Part shown: positions 38,486-45,325 of the stretch, in pieces
Layout of the letters: every line of letters starts with the position of its first letter
Numbering within the stretch: the stretch's first letter is position 1
Source: Ch128b sp964527925
GTDB lineage: Bacteria > Bacteroidota > Ignavibacteria > Ch128b
Direction of reading: 5' to 3'
Assembly (NCBI GenBank): GCA_964527925.1
Contig: CAZGQO010000005.1
Span: 62,001-126,000, forward strand
DNA: 64,000 nt
Position numbers and translations under genes: made by a program
The notes under the pieces: generated by a model
Seen by the model: the letters and a program-made list of their open reading frames with translations, nothing else
The model's database searches: none
What the model was told of the DNA's origin: nothing

Positions 38486-38719
38486 TTAATTGATTGTTGT
38501 AACATAAATTTTTTTTGCAAGCTCATTCCCAAGAGCAATCTCAAGTCTATTTTTCTTGAGGATTATTGTCCCTCCAAAAATTTTATCAAGGCAGGTGACT
38601 TTTTCACCTTCGGAAATTCCAAAACGAATTAATTGTAATTTGTAGTCGTTATCAGGTAGATGATCAATGACCAATTTCATACCTGGTTCAACTTTATCAA
38701 GAGTTGTTTTCATTGCCAT
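38486..38719 (-). CDS. feoA: FeoA-family protein
   Basis: 77 residues, an SH3-like FeoA domain (KVEPGMKLVIDHLP ... RFGISEGEKVTC ... ELAKKIYV). It is a small cytoplasmic partner of FeoB. Its start overlaps the end of the Fur-family gene by 23 bases; ATGs at 38719 and 38713 are both possible. Confidence 0.92.
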   Translation of the reverse strand: MAMKTTLDKVEPGMKLVIDHLPDNDYKLQLIRFGISEGEKVTCLDKIFGGTIILKKNRLEIALGNELAKKIYVTTIN

Positions 38720-39176
38720 TTTCTCTGTTAGTTTTACATTTTTCTGGATCTTTGCAGTATCCGTAAATATTGAAACTATGATTTACCGGGATAAAACCGT
38801 ATTCCTCACAAATTTTATCCTGAATTTTTAGAATATCATTATTATCAAATTCTACTATACGTCCACAATTCAGACAAATCAAATGATCATGTTCAATTAC
38901 GCCAAGATTTTTTTCGTATCGAGCTTCCTTTCCAAGAAAATTGTGTTTTGCAAGAAGTCCGCAAGCAACCAGTAGTTCTAGTGTATTATAAACAGTTGCT
39001 CTTGAGATATTTGATCCTTCGTTTTTCATACTTAGAAAAAGTTCGTCAGCGCTGAAATGCTGGGTTTGTTTGAATGCATGTTCCAGCACCTCGAATCTTT
39101 CGGGTGTGATTCTATATGAACCTTTCTTCAAAAAATCTGTGAATATTTCTGTTGCGTGAGTTATGTTAACGATCAT
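38697..39176 (-). CDS. fur: Fur-family metalloregulator
   Basis: 159 residues. A winged helix (RITPERFEVLEHAF ... ISRATVYNTLELL) is followed by the dimer/metal domain with HDHLICLNCGRIVEF and a C-terminal CKDPEKC. These two Cys pairs fit a structural zinc site. It is co-transcribed ahead of feoAB, so iron-responsive autoregulation is likely. PerR or Zur function cannot be excluded from sequence. Confidence 0.88.
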   Translation of the reverse strand: MIVNITHATEIFTDFLKKGSYRITPERFEVLEHAFKQTQHFSADELFLSMKNEGSNISRATVYNTLELLVACGLLAKHNFLGKEARYEKNLGVIEHDHLICLNCGRIVEFDNNDILKIQDKICEEYGFIPVNHSFNIYGYCKDPEKCKTNRENGNENNS

Positions 39177-39187
39177 TTTAATTGTTA

Positions 39188-39204
39188 TTTAGACTAAATC
39201 TAAT
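39188..39204. promoter_or_regulatory. Candidate Fur operator
   Basis: TTTAGA-CTAAA-TCTAAT is a near-perfect inverted repeat, 12 bases ahead of the fur start codon and in the promoter gap shared with the divergent dodecin gene. The spacing and TTAGA/TCTAA arms resemble Fur/PerR boxes. Confidence 0.5.
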
Positions 39205-39295
39205 TTATGAAATGAAAGATTATTAATCAAGTTAAACTTTATTGCCTTCCTTTTTGTTGAAAATGCGAATATTTTTGAAAAAATAAGGTGAAAGT

Positions 39296-39502
39296 ATGAG
39301 TAAGAATTCAACATTTGAGAAAAAAACAATAGTTGGAACATCAGAAGTCAGTATCTCTGATGCAATCCAATCAGCAATCAACACATATAGTGAAAAAACA
39401 AAAATTTCCTGGTTCGAGGTTGTGGAAGCTCGTGGTCGAGTTACTCCCGAAGGAAAAATTGAATATCAAGTAACAATAAACATTGGTTATAAAACAAATT
39501 AA
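39296..39502 (+). CDS. Dodecin
   Basis: 68 residues of the dodecin family, a hollow dodecamer that stores flavins. Typical segments are VGTSEVSISDAIQSAI, the flavin-stacking Trp in KISWFEVVEARG and the ending EYQVTINIGYK. It is followed after a short gap by a peroxiredoxin gene. Confidence 0.93.
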   Translation: MSKNSTFEKKTIVGTSEVSISDAIQSAINTYSEKTKISWFEVVEARGRVTPEGKIEYQVTINIGYKTN

Positions 39503-39514
39503 ATGGAGGTAAAA

Positions 39515-39997
39515 ATGTCCCTTAATGTAGGTGATCAATACAAAAATTTCACTCTTAAAAATCACCGTTTTGAAGATGTAACTTTAAGTGATTATGTGGG
39601 AAAAAAGAATATAGTCCTTCTGTTTTTCCCATTTGTAAATACTGGTGTCTGTGAAAAAGAATTATGTCAGACAAGAGATAGTCTGGAAGATTATAAGAAT
39701 CTTGATGCGACAATTTTTGGAATTAGTGTCGACAGTCCGTTTGCTCAAAAACTCTGGAATGAAAAATTAAATTTTGGATTTGATTTATTAAGTGATTTCA
39801 ATAAAGAAGTTTGCCAGTTATACGGTGTCCTTGATGAAAATTGGGTACCAGGTAAATGGAATTATAAAGGCGTTGCAAAAAGATCAGCATTTGTGATTGA
39901 TAAAAATGGAATTATTCAGTATGCGGAAGTTCTTGATGATCCAGGTAAAGAACCAGATTATCAAAAGATTAAGGAAGTTTTATCTAAATTAGTTTGA
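39515..39997 (+). CDS. Peroxiredoxin (AhpC/TSA type)
   Basis: 160 residues, thioredoxin fold. The peroxidatic Cys is in PFVNTGVCEKELC, with a second Cys five residues later. The C-terminal part has AKRSAFVIDKNGIIQY. It reduces peroxides. The start is the ATG at 39515, with GGAGGT seven bases upstream. It is one of two peroxiredoxins in this cluster. Confidence 0.9.
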   Translation: MSLNVGDQYKNFTLKNHRFEDVTLSDYVGKKNIVLLFFPFVNTGVCEKELCQTRDSLEDYKNLDATIFGISVDSPFAQKLWNEKLNFGFDLLSDFNKEVCQLYGVLDENWVPGKWNYKGVAKRSAFVIDKNGIIQYAEVLDDPGKEPDYQKIKEVLSKLV

Positions 39998-40075
39998 ATG
40001 TAATTAATGTCAATTTTTGCTCATCTCGATTGAATAAATTTTAAGTCTAATTATTATTTTTGAATAAAAAATGAG

Positions 40076-40567
40076 ATGGGCATATTTATCTTAAAATATA
40101 TCTCGCAGCTGCTTCAAGTTTTATCGTTGATATTGTGGATGGGAAGTTTGGTTATAATTCTATTTGTCGTTTTTCCAGAATATAAATTGAATAAATCGGA
40201 AAATTCCCGAATGGATTTTTTGATCAATATTTTCCATAGAATTGACTATGTGTTTCTGTTCTCAATCCTTTTTATCTGGTCTGGAATTTTGATAAACCTT
40301 TTATATTCAGCATCAAATCCATTGACAAGTAAATTGTATGTTGTTTATGTAATTCTTGTTGGATTAGCAAGTATAATTTCGATGATAAAAATTTTCATTG
40401 TAGAAAAAACAATCAGAAAAATTGATAAAAGTTTAAAGTTTTTTGTAAAAGAAGATTATTTTGAATTACTTAAATTTAGGCGAGATAATTTCATTAACGC
40501 ATATTATTATCTAACAATATTAAATCTTTTAATTGGTTCTGTAATAATTTTACTGAATCAATATTGA
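40076..40567 (+). CDS. Small four-helix membrane protein (DUF4149-like)
   Basis: 163 residues with four hydrophobic helices (about 10-32, 55-76, 85-108, 138-160) and charged loops. The first helix LILWMGSLVIILFVVFP resembles the DUF4149/TMEM205-like family. The function is unknown. It sits between two peroxiredoxin genes, nine bases ahead of bcp. The ATG at 40076 is chosen because the ATG five bases earlier is in another frame. Confidence 0.7.
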   Translation: MGIFILKYISQLLQVLSLILWMGSLVIILFVVFPEYKLNKSENSRMDFLINIFHRIDYVFLFSILFIWSGILINLLYSASNPLTSKLYVVYVILVGLASIISMIKIFIVEKTIRKIDKSLKFFVKEDYFELLKFRRDNFINAYYYLTILNLLIGSVIILLNQY

Positions 40568-40575
40568 GGTGATCC

Positions 40576-41034
40576 ATGTTGAAAGAAGGATCAAAAGCAC
40601 CGACTTTTACTTTGCCAAATCAGGATGGCAAAAAAGTATCCCTGAAAGATTTCCTTGGCAAAAAAGTAGTCCTTTATTTCTATCCGAAAGATATGACCTC
40701 AGGATGTACAAAAGAGGCTTGTGATTTTCGAGATCATATCAAATTGTTTAATAATAAAGATGTGGTTGTGCTTGGATTAAGTCCTGATTCAGTTCAATCT
40801 CATAAAAAATTTCAAGAAAAATATGGACTTCCCTTTGATTTACTGAGTGACGAGTCAAAAAAAGTTTTAGAAAAATATGGTGTCTGGAAAGAGAAAAGTA
40901 TGTACGGGAAAAAATATTTTGGCGTGGAAAGAACAACGTTCATTATTGATGAAAACGGAAAAATCAAAAAAATCTTTCCTAAAGTAAAAGTTAATGGTCA
41001 TATAAAAGAAGTTTTACAAGCTCTGGAAAATTAA
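40576..41034 (+). CDS. bcp: Thiol peroxidase of the BCP/PrxQ type
   Basis: 152 residues: APTFTLPNQDGKKVSL, then the catalytic FYPKDMTSGCTKEACDFRD with peroxidatic and resolving Cys five apart, as in PrxQ/BCP. It detoxifies hydroperoxides using thioredoxin. Preceded by GAGGTGATCC. The rubrerythrin gene follows after three bases. Confidence 0.95.
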   Translation: MLKEGSKAPTFTLPNQDGKKVSLKDFLGKKVVLYFYPKDMTSGCTKEACDFRDHIKLFNNKDVVVLGLSPDSVQSHKKFQEKYGLPFDLLSDESKKVLEKYGVWKEKSMYGKKYFGVERTTFIIDENGKIKKIFPKVKVNGHIKEVLQALEN

Positions 41035-41037
41035 ATC

Positions 41038-41490
41038 ATGGATAAATCAACAATCGAAAAATTATCTAAATCAAAAACATTGAAAAACCTTCTCGAAGGA
41101 TTCGCACTTGAAAGTCAGGCGAACAGAAGGTATCTCTATTTTGCTCAGAAGGCTAAGGAAGAAGGCTTCGAAGAAATTTCAAATGTTTTTCTTGAAACTG
41201 CTGAAGGTGAAGGAGGACATGCTTTTGGTCACATCGAATTTTTGGAGCCAATTACTGATCCATTGACCGGTAAAAAACTCGGCGATACTGAAACAAACCT
41301 CAGAGTTGCTATTGAAGGTGAAACTTATGAATTCAGTGAACTCTACCCTGGTTTTGCCAGAGTTGCTCGCGAAGAAGGATTCGATGAAATTGCTGAGTGG
41401 TTTGAGTTTCTTGCAAGGGCTGAAAAATCACATGCGGGGCGTTTACAAAAAGCTTTAGATCTTCTTTTACAAAAAAAGAAGGAAAAATAA
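41038..41490 (+). CDS. Rubrerythrin (di-iron domain only)
   Basis: 150 residues, a ferritin-like four-helix bundle with FALESQANRRYLYFAQKA, ETAEGEGGHAFGH, FARVAREEGF and RAEKSHAGR, which supply the Glu/His di-iron ligands. The C-terminal rubredoxin domain of classical rubrerythrin is absent; the gene ends in KKKEK. It is probably a peroxide reductase that takes electrons from another carrier. Confidence 0.92.
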   Translation: MDKSTIEKLSKSKTLKNLLEGFALESQANRRYLYFAQKAKEEGFEEISNVFLETAEGEGGHAFGHIEFLEPITDPLTGKKLGDTETNLRVAIEGETYEFSELYPGFARVAREEGFDEIAEWFEFLARAEKSHAGRLQKALDLLLQKKKEK

Positions 41491-41526
41491 ATTTTACTTA
41501 TCTAATTAAATAGAGTGAGGTTCTAA

Positions 41527-42111
41527 TTGAAAAAGATTGAATATTCGGAGGTAATCCCTTATTACGAATATTTGAAAGTTCGAAAAGATTTTCAAGAAAG
41601 AATTATAAAATTGAAAAAGAATAAAAGAGTTCAGGTTGGCGAGAACATTACTTTTGTTTTCGAAAATCGTGAGACAGTACTTTATCAAATTCAGGAGATG
41701 ATTAGACTCGAAAAAATGACCGATGAAAAATTGATTAAAAATGAAATTGAAGTTTTTAATAAATTAATTTCCGATAAAAATGAACTCGCTGCAACAATGT
41801 TGATTGAAATTTTTGAAAGGCAATTTATCAAACCAATTCTGAATTCATTAGCAGGAATACAGGATAATAAAGTTTTTTTAGAATTTGATGATGAATCAAT
41901 CACACCAGTTTTTGATGAAGAAAATCTTCCCGAAGGTCGAATAAGTGCCGTTCAGTATCTTAAATTCAAACTCAATCAAAAGCAGGTAGAAAAATTTTTA
42001 GACAAAAAAATTACAGCTTACTTGAGGATTCGTCATCCCAATTATAATGCAGAAGCACAAATTCCTGAAAATGTTAGAATAAGTTTAATTGAAGATCTGG
42101 TGAGACAATGA
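41527..42111 (+). CDS. DUF3501 family protein
   Basis: 194 residues, soluble. The sequence NITFVFENRETVLYQIQEMIRLE is characteristic of DUF3501, a family often found beside rubrerythrin genes. Its biochemical role is unknown. The start is a TTG at 41527 with GTGAGGT just upstream. Its stop overlaps the next ATG (ATGA), linking the redox genes to the pterin genes. Confidence 0.82.
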   Translation: MKKIEYSEVIPYYEYLKVRKDFQERIIKLKKNKRVQVGENITFVFENRETVLYQIQEMIRLEKMTDEKLIKNEIEVFNKLISDKNELAATMLIEIFERQFIKPILNSLAGIQDNKVFLEFDDESITPVFDEENLPEGRISAVQYLKFKLNQKQVEKFLDKKITAYLRIRHPNYNAEAQIPENVRISLIEDLVRQ

Positions 42112-42521
42112 AAGTATATGTAACCAGAAAAACTCATTTTTCAGCTGCTCATCGTTTATACAATCCTGAATTCAGCGATGAGGAGAATACAAAGATTTAT
42201 GGATTATGTAATAATCCTTTGTATCATGGACATAATTATGTTCTCGAAGTTACTGTTTGTGGTGAAGTGGATCCTCAGACTGGATATTTAATCGATTTAA
42301 AAAAATTAAAAGAGATCATAGAACAAAAAATTTTGAAATATGTCGATCACAAAAATTTAAATTTGGAAGTAGATTTTTTAAAAGATGTTATTCCGACAGC
42401 AGAAAATCTAGCTATTGCCTTCTGGAAAAGACTTGAAAATGAAATTCCAAATGGAAAATTATATTCAATAAAACTTTATGAAACTGAAAGAAACATAGTT
42501 GAATTTAGAGGTGAAGAATGA
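42108..42521 (+). CDS. 6-pyruvoyl-tetrahydropterin synthase / QueD family
   Basis: 137 residues. Zinc histidines are in FSAAHRLYN and HGHNYVLEV. The catalytic Cys is in the pattern CNNPLYHGHNY, which is closer to 6-pyruvoyl-tetrahydropterin synthases than to QueD. It would convert dihydroneopterin triphosphate to 6-pyruvoyl-tetrahydropterin. The adjacent folE and two SDR genes support a biopterin-type pathway; a queuosine role is the alternative. Confidence 0.85.
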   Translation: MKVYVTRKTHFSAAHRLYNPEFSDEENTKIYGLCNNPLYHGHNYVLEVTVCGEVDPQTGYLIDLKKLKEIIEQKILKYVDHKNLNLEVDFLKDVIPTAENLAIAFWKRLENEIPNGKLYSIKLYETERNIVEFRGEE

Positions 42522-43087
42522 ATCTTGAAAAAACAAAGGGATTAATAAGAGAATTACTTATCGAAATCGGAGAAGATCCTGATCGTGAAGGATTACTAAA
42601 AACTCCAGAGCGTGTTGCAAGAGCTTATGAATTCTTAACTCGAGGTTATTCTCAGGATGTTGAAGATATAATGAACAAAGCCGTTTTCAACGAGAAGTAC
42701 GACGAGATGGTGATTGTAAAAGACATAGATTTTTATTCAATGTGTGAGCATCATATGCTTCCTTTTTTTGGCAAGGTACATGTGGCTTATATTCCTAACG
42801 GAAAAATTATTGGATTGAGTAAAATTCCAAGATTGGTTGATATCCTTGCCCGAAGATTACAGGTTCAGGAAAGACTCACTCAGCAGATTTCTGATACATT
42901 AAACGAATACTTAAAACCAGATGGAGTTGGTGTTGTAATTGAAGCAATGCATATGTGCATGATGATGCGAGGAGTTGAAAAACAAAACAGCATTGCCACT
43001 ACAAGTGCAATGCACGGTTCATTCAAAGAAGATGAAAGAACGCGTTCAGAATTTCTAACTCTCATCAAATCGAGTCTTAAATGGTGA
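42518..43087 (+). CDS. folE: GTP cyclohydrolase I
   Basis: 189 residues. Zinc and active-site motifs are SMCEHHMLPFFG, GKIIGLSKIPRLVD and MHMCMMMRGV. It converts GTP to 7,8-dihydroneopterin triphosphate, the substrate of the PTPS-like enzyme before it. It overlaps PTPS by four bases and the SDR gene after it by seven. Confidence 0.95.
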   Translation: MNLEKTKGLIRELLIEIGEDPDREGLLKTPERVARAYEFLTRGYSQDVEDIMNKAVFNEKYDEMVIVKDIDFYSMCEHHMLPFFGKVHVAYIPNGKIIGLSKIPRLVDILARRLQVQERLTQQISDTLNEYLKPDGVGVVIEAMHMCMMMRGVEKQNSIATTSAMHGSFKEDERTRSEFLTLIKSSLKW

Positions 43088-43806
43088 AAGAAGAGAAAAA
43101 AGTCGTCTGGATCACTGGCGGTTCTAGTGGAATAGGCAAAGCCATTGCCTATAACTTTGCAAGAATAAATTGCAAAGTTTATATATCCGGAAGAAGAAAT
43201 TCCGAGCTCGAAAGAACAATAAGGGAATTCTCCAAAGAAAAATTAAAAGTCACTGCAATTCCCTGCAATGTTTCATCTGAATTGAATGTCAATCAGGTTG
43301 TGAAACAGATAATTAGAGAAGAAGGAAAGATTGATTGTCTGATTAACAATGCGGGAATTACTGTTTTCAAATCATTTCTTGATACTTCAAATCGTGAGGC
43401 ACGAGATATAATGAACACTAATTTACTCGGTTCTATTTATTGCACTAAAAGTGTTCTGCCTTACATGATTGAAAGAAAGTCAGGCTTAATAATCAACATA
43501 AGTTCAATTGCGGCAAAAAAGGTTTATCTCAAAAGTTCTGTTTATTCCGCATCAAAAGCTGGATTAAATGCCTTTGCAGATTGTCTTAGAGAAGAAGTGA
43601 GAGAGTATGGAATTAAAGTAGTAAGTATTTTGCCTGGTCCTACTGAAACTCCGATTTGGGATAGAGAAATCAGAAAGAACTCATCAGACAGAATGATGAA
43701 GCCAGATGATATAGGTCATCTTGTGGTTTCAATTTTTCTTCAACCAGATTCAGTTGTTACAGAAGAATTGATAGTCAGTCCAATTACAGGAGATTTAAAT
43801 GTCTGA
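43081..43806 (+). CDS. Short-chain dehydrogenase/reductase
   Basis: 241 residues, classical SDR. The NAD(P) site is TGGSSGIGKAIA with a following SGRR that favours NADPH. There is also NNAG, the catalytic Ser in INISSIAAKK, and YSASK. By context it may act as a sepiapterin reductase-like enzyme on the pterin side chain. The family is too broad to fix a substrate. Confidence 0.88.
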   Translation: MVKEEKKVVWITGGSSGIGKAIAYNFARINCKVYISGRRNSELERTIREFSKEKLKVTAIPCNVSSELNVNQVVKQIIREEGKIDCLINNAGITVFKSFLDTSNREARDIMNTNLLGSIYCTKSVLPYMIERKSGLIINISSIAAKKVYLKSSVYSASKAGLNAFADCLREEVREYGIKVVSILPGPTETPIWDREIRKNSSDRMMKPDDIGHLVVSIFLQPDSVVTEELIVSPITGDLNV

Positions 43807-44512
43807 ATTAACAAATAGAAATGCTTTCATTTCTGGTATAAGCAAAGGAATTGGGAAATCAATAGCAATTGAATTAGCTAAAGAAGGATGCAATATCTCT
43901 GGGGTTGCGAGAAATGAAAATGATTTAAAAAAATTAAACGATGAACTTCAAAAATTTGATATCAAAGTTAATCTGTATTCTGGTGATGTGGGTGATTATT
44001 ATTCAATGGAAGAAATCGTGAAAGATGTTTTATCAAAAACTGATATTGATATTCTTGTAAATAATGCTGGAATTGGTTCGTTTAAAAATCTTGTTAATTA
44101 TAGTTATGAAGAATTTGATCGATTAATTAAAACAAACTTATATGGCGTCTTCAATCTCACAAGATTATTTTTACCTTCAATGATTGAAAATCAAATGGGT
44201 GATATTGTTTTTATTTCTTCTCTGGCTGGAAAGAATGTCAATGCTGGTGGAACAGGTTACTCTGCAACTAAATTTGCTTTGACTGGTTTTGCTCACTCGT
44301 TGATGCTTGAAGTCAGGCAGTATAACATCAGAGTTTGTCTTGTTCATCCTGGCTCAGTTGATACGGATTTAATTTCTAATTTCAATCCCAACATAAACCG
44401 TGATAAGATTTTAAAACCTGAGGATGTTGCATTTGGTGTATTAACATTTTTGAAACTGCCGAGAAGATCAATGCTTTCACAGTTTGAGATCAGACCAACA
44501 AATCCTCGGTAA
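43799..44512 (+). CDS. Second short-chain dehydrogenase/reductase
   Basis: 237 residues. The cofactor loop is SGISKGIGKSIA; NNAG, VFISSLAG and YSATK supply the catalytic tetrad. It overlaps the first SDR gene by eight bases and ends the operon before a clear terminator. Together with the first SDR it could carry out the two ketone reductions that make tetrahydrobiopterin. Confidence 0.88.
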   Translation: MSELTNRNAFISGISKGIGKSIAIELAKEGCNISGVARNENDLKKLNDELQKFDIKVNLYSGDVGDYYSMEEIVKDVLSKTDIDILVNNAGIGSFKNLVNYSYEEFDRLIKTNLYGVFNLTRLFLPSMIENQMGDIVFISSLAGKNVNAGGTGYSATKFALTGFAHSLMLEVRQYNIRVCLVHPGSVDTDLISNFNPNINRDKILKPEDVAFGVLTFLKLPRRSMLSQFEIRPTNPR

Positions 44513-44526
44513 AAACTCTTTTAACT

Positions 44527-44562
44527 AAAAAGCCCCACAATCATATCGATTATGGGGCTTTT
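44527..44562. terminator. Bidirectional intrinsic terminator
   Basis: AAAAAGCCCCA pairs with TGGGGCTTTT, extended inward by AATC/GATT past one mismatch. The loop is small and there are A- and T-runs on both sides. It serves the convergent pterin operon and the Spy-like gene. Confidence 0.85.
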
Positions 44563-44592
44563 CTGTTTTTAAAACAGGAGGTTCCAGAAATT

Positions 44593-45093
44593 TTATTTAT
44601 CCCACCATGGACCTAATCCAGCGCCACATGGTCCCAATCCTGGACCATATCCTCTTTTTCTAAAGAAAAATTCTCTTCTAAATTTTGAACCATCAAAGAA
44701 TCTGTCTTTGAAGAAGTCTGCACGAAATTCTTTGAATTTTATCTTTTGCTTTTCGTCAAGAAGATTGTAGATTTCAAACCAGTGATTCAGTTTTTGTTTG
44801 TTCATTTTATTTCGTATTTCATTCATTTTATCCATAAGACTTTCTATCTTCTTTTTGTCTGGAGCGGGGTTTCTCCACTCCGATCTAATATCGATTGCTA
44901 ATTTTTGAAGTTCGCTTCGATAATCAGACATCACCTTTAAATGAGAATCTCTTAGCTTTTGAATCTCATTTAATTGTTTCTCTGTTAAATCTAATTTATC
45001 GATAAGATATCCACGCATCGGTTGAGCAAATGTCGAAGTGAATATTAAGAAGAAAACTACTAAGATTGTTGAGATTGCACTGACTTTGAACAT
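44593..45093 (-). CDS. Spy/CpxP-like periplasmic protein
   Basis: 166 residues. A signal peptide (ILVVFFLIFTSTFAQ) is followed by an LTxxQ-like helix (LDLTEKQLNEIQKLRDSH) and a second LDEKQKIKFKEF motif. This is the layout of Spy/CpxP periplasmic chaperones and metal-resistance relatives. The tail is glycine-rich (GYGPGLGPCGAGLGPWW) with one Cys, possibly metal-binding. Preceded by AAGGAG. Confidence 0.82.
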   Translation of the reverse strand: MFKVSAISTILVVFFLIFTSTFAQPMRGYLIDKLDLTEKQLNEIQKLRDSHLKVMSDYRSELQKLAIDIRSEWRNPAPDKKKIESLMDKMNEIRNKMNKQKLNHWFEIYNLLDEKQKIKFKEFRADFFKDRFFDGSKFRREFFFRKRGYGPGLGPCGAGLGPWWDK

Positions 45094-45234
45094 TTTTTAC
45101 TTCTCCTTTTTTGTTTTTTATTCATTAAAACTTTCGTGAAGTTTGACATTGGTACTTAAAAGGTGGTTTAAAATTAGAAGAAGATACCGAGAGATTTTGT
45201 TGTAAGAATAAGTGAGTAGAATCATTGAGTAATT

Positions 45235-45272
45235 AAAAAGGTGGAACCGTTGAGTGAATAGTTCCACCTTTT
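45235..45272. terminator. Intrinsic terminator after the hexosaminidase gene
   Basis: AAAAGGTGGAAC and GTTCCACCTTTT form a perfect 12-base stem around a 13-base loop, flanked by A- and T-runs. It lies just downstream of the minus-strand gene ending at 45326. Confidence 0.85.
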
Positions 45273-45325
45273 ATGTGTTTAAAAATTTTTAATGCAGTTA
45301 GATAATTATTAACAGCTGTTAAAAT

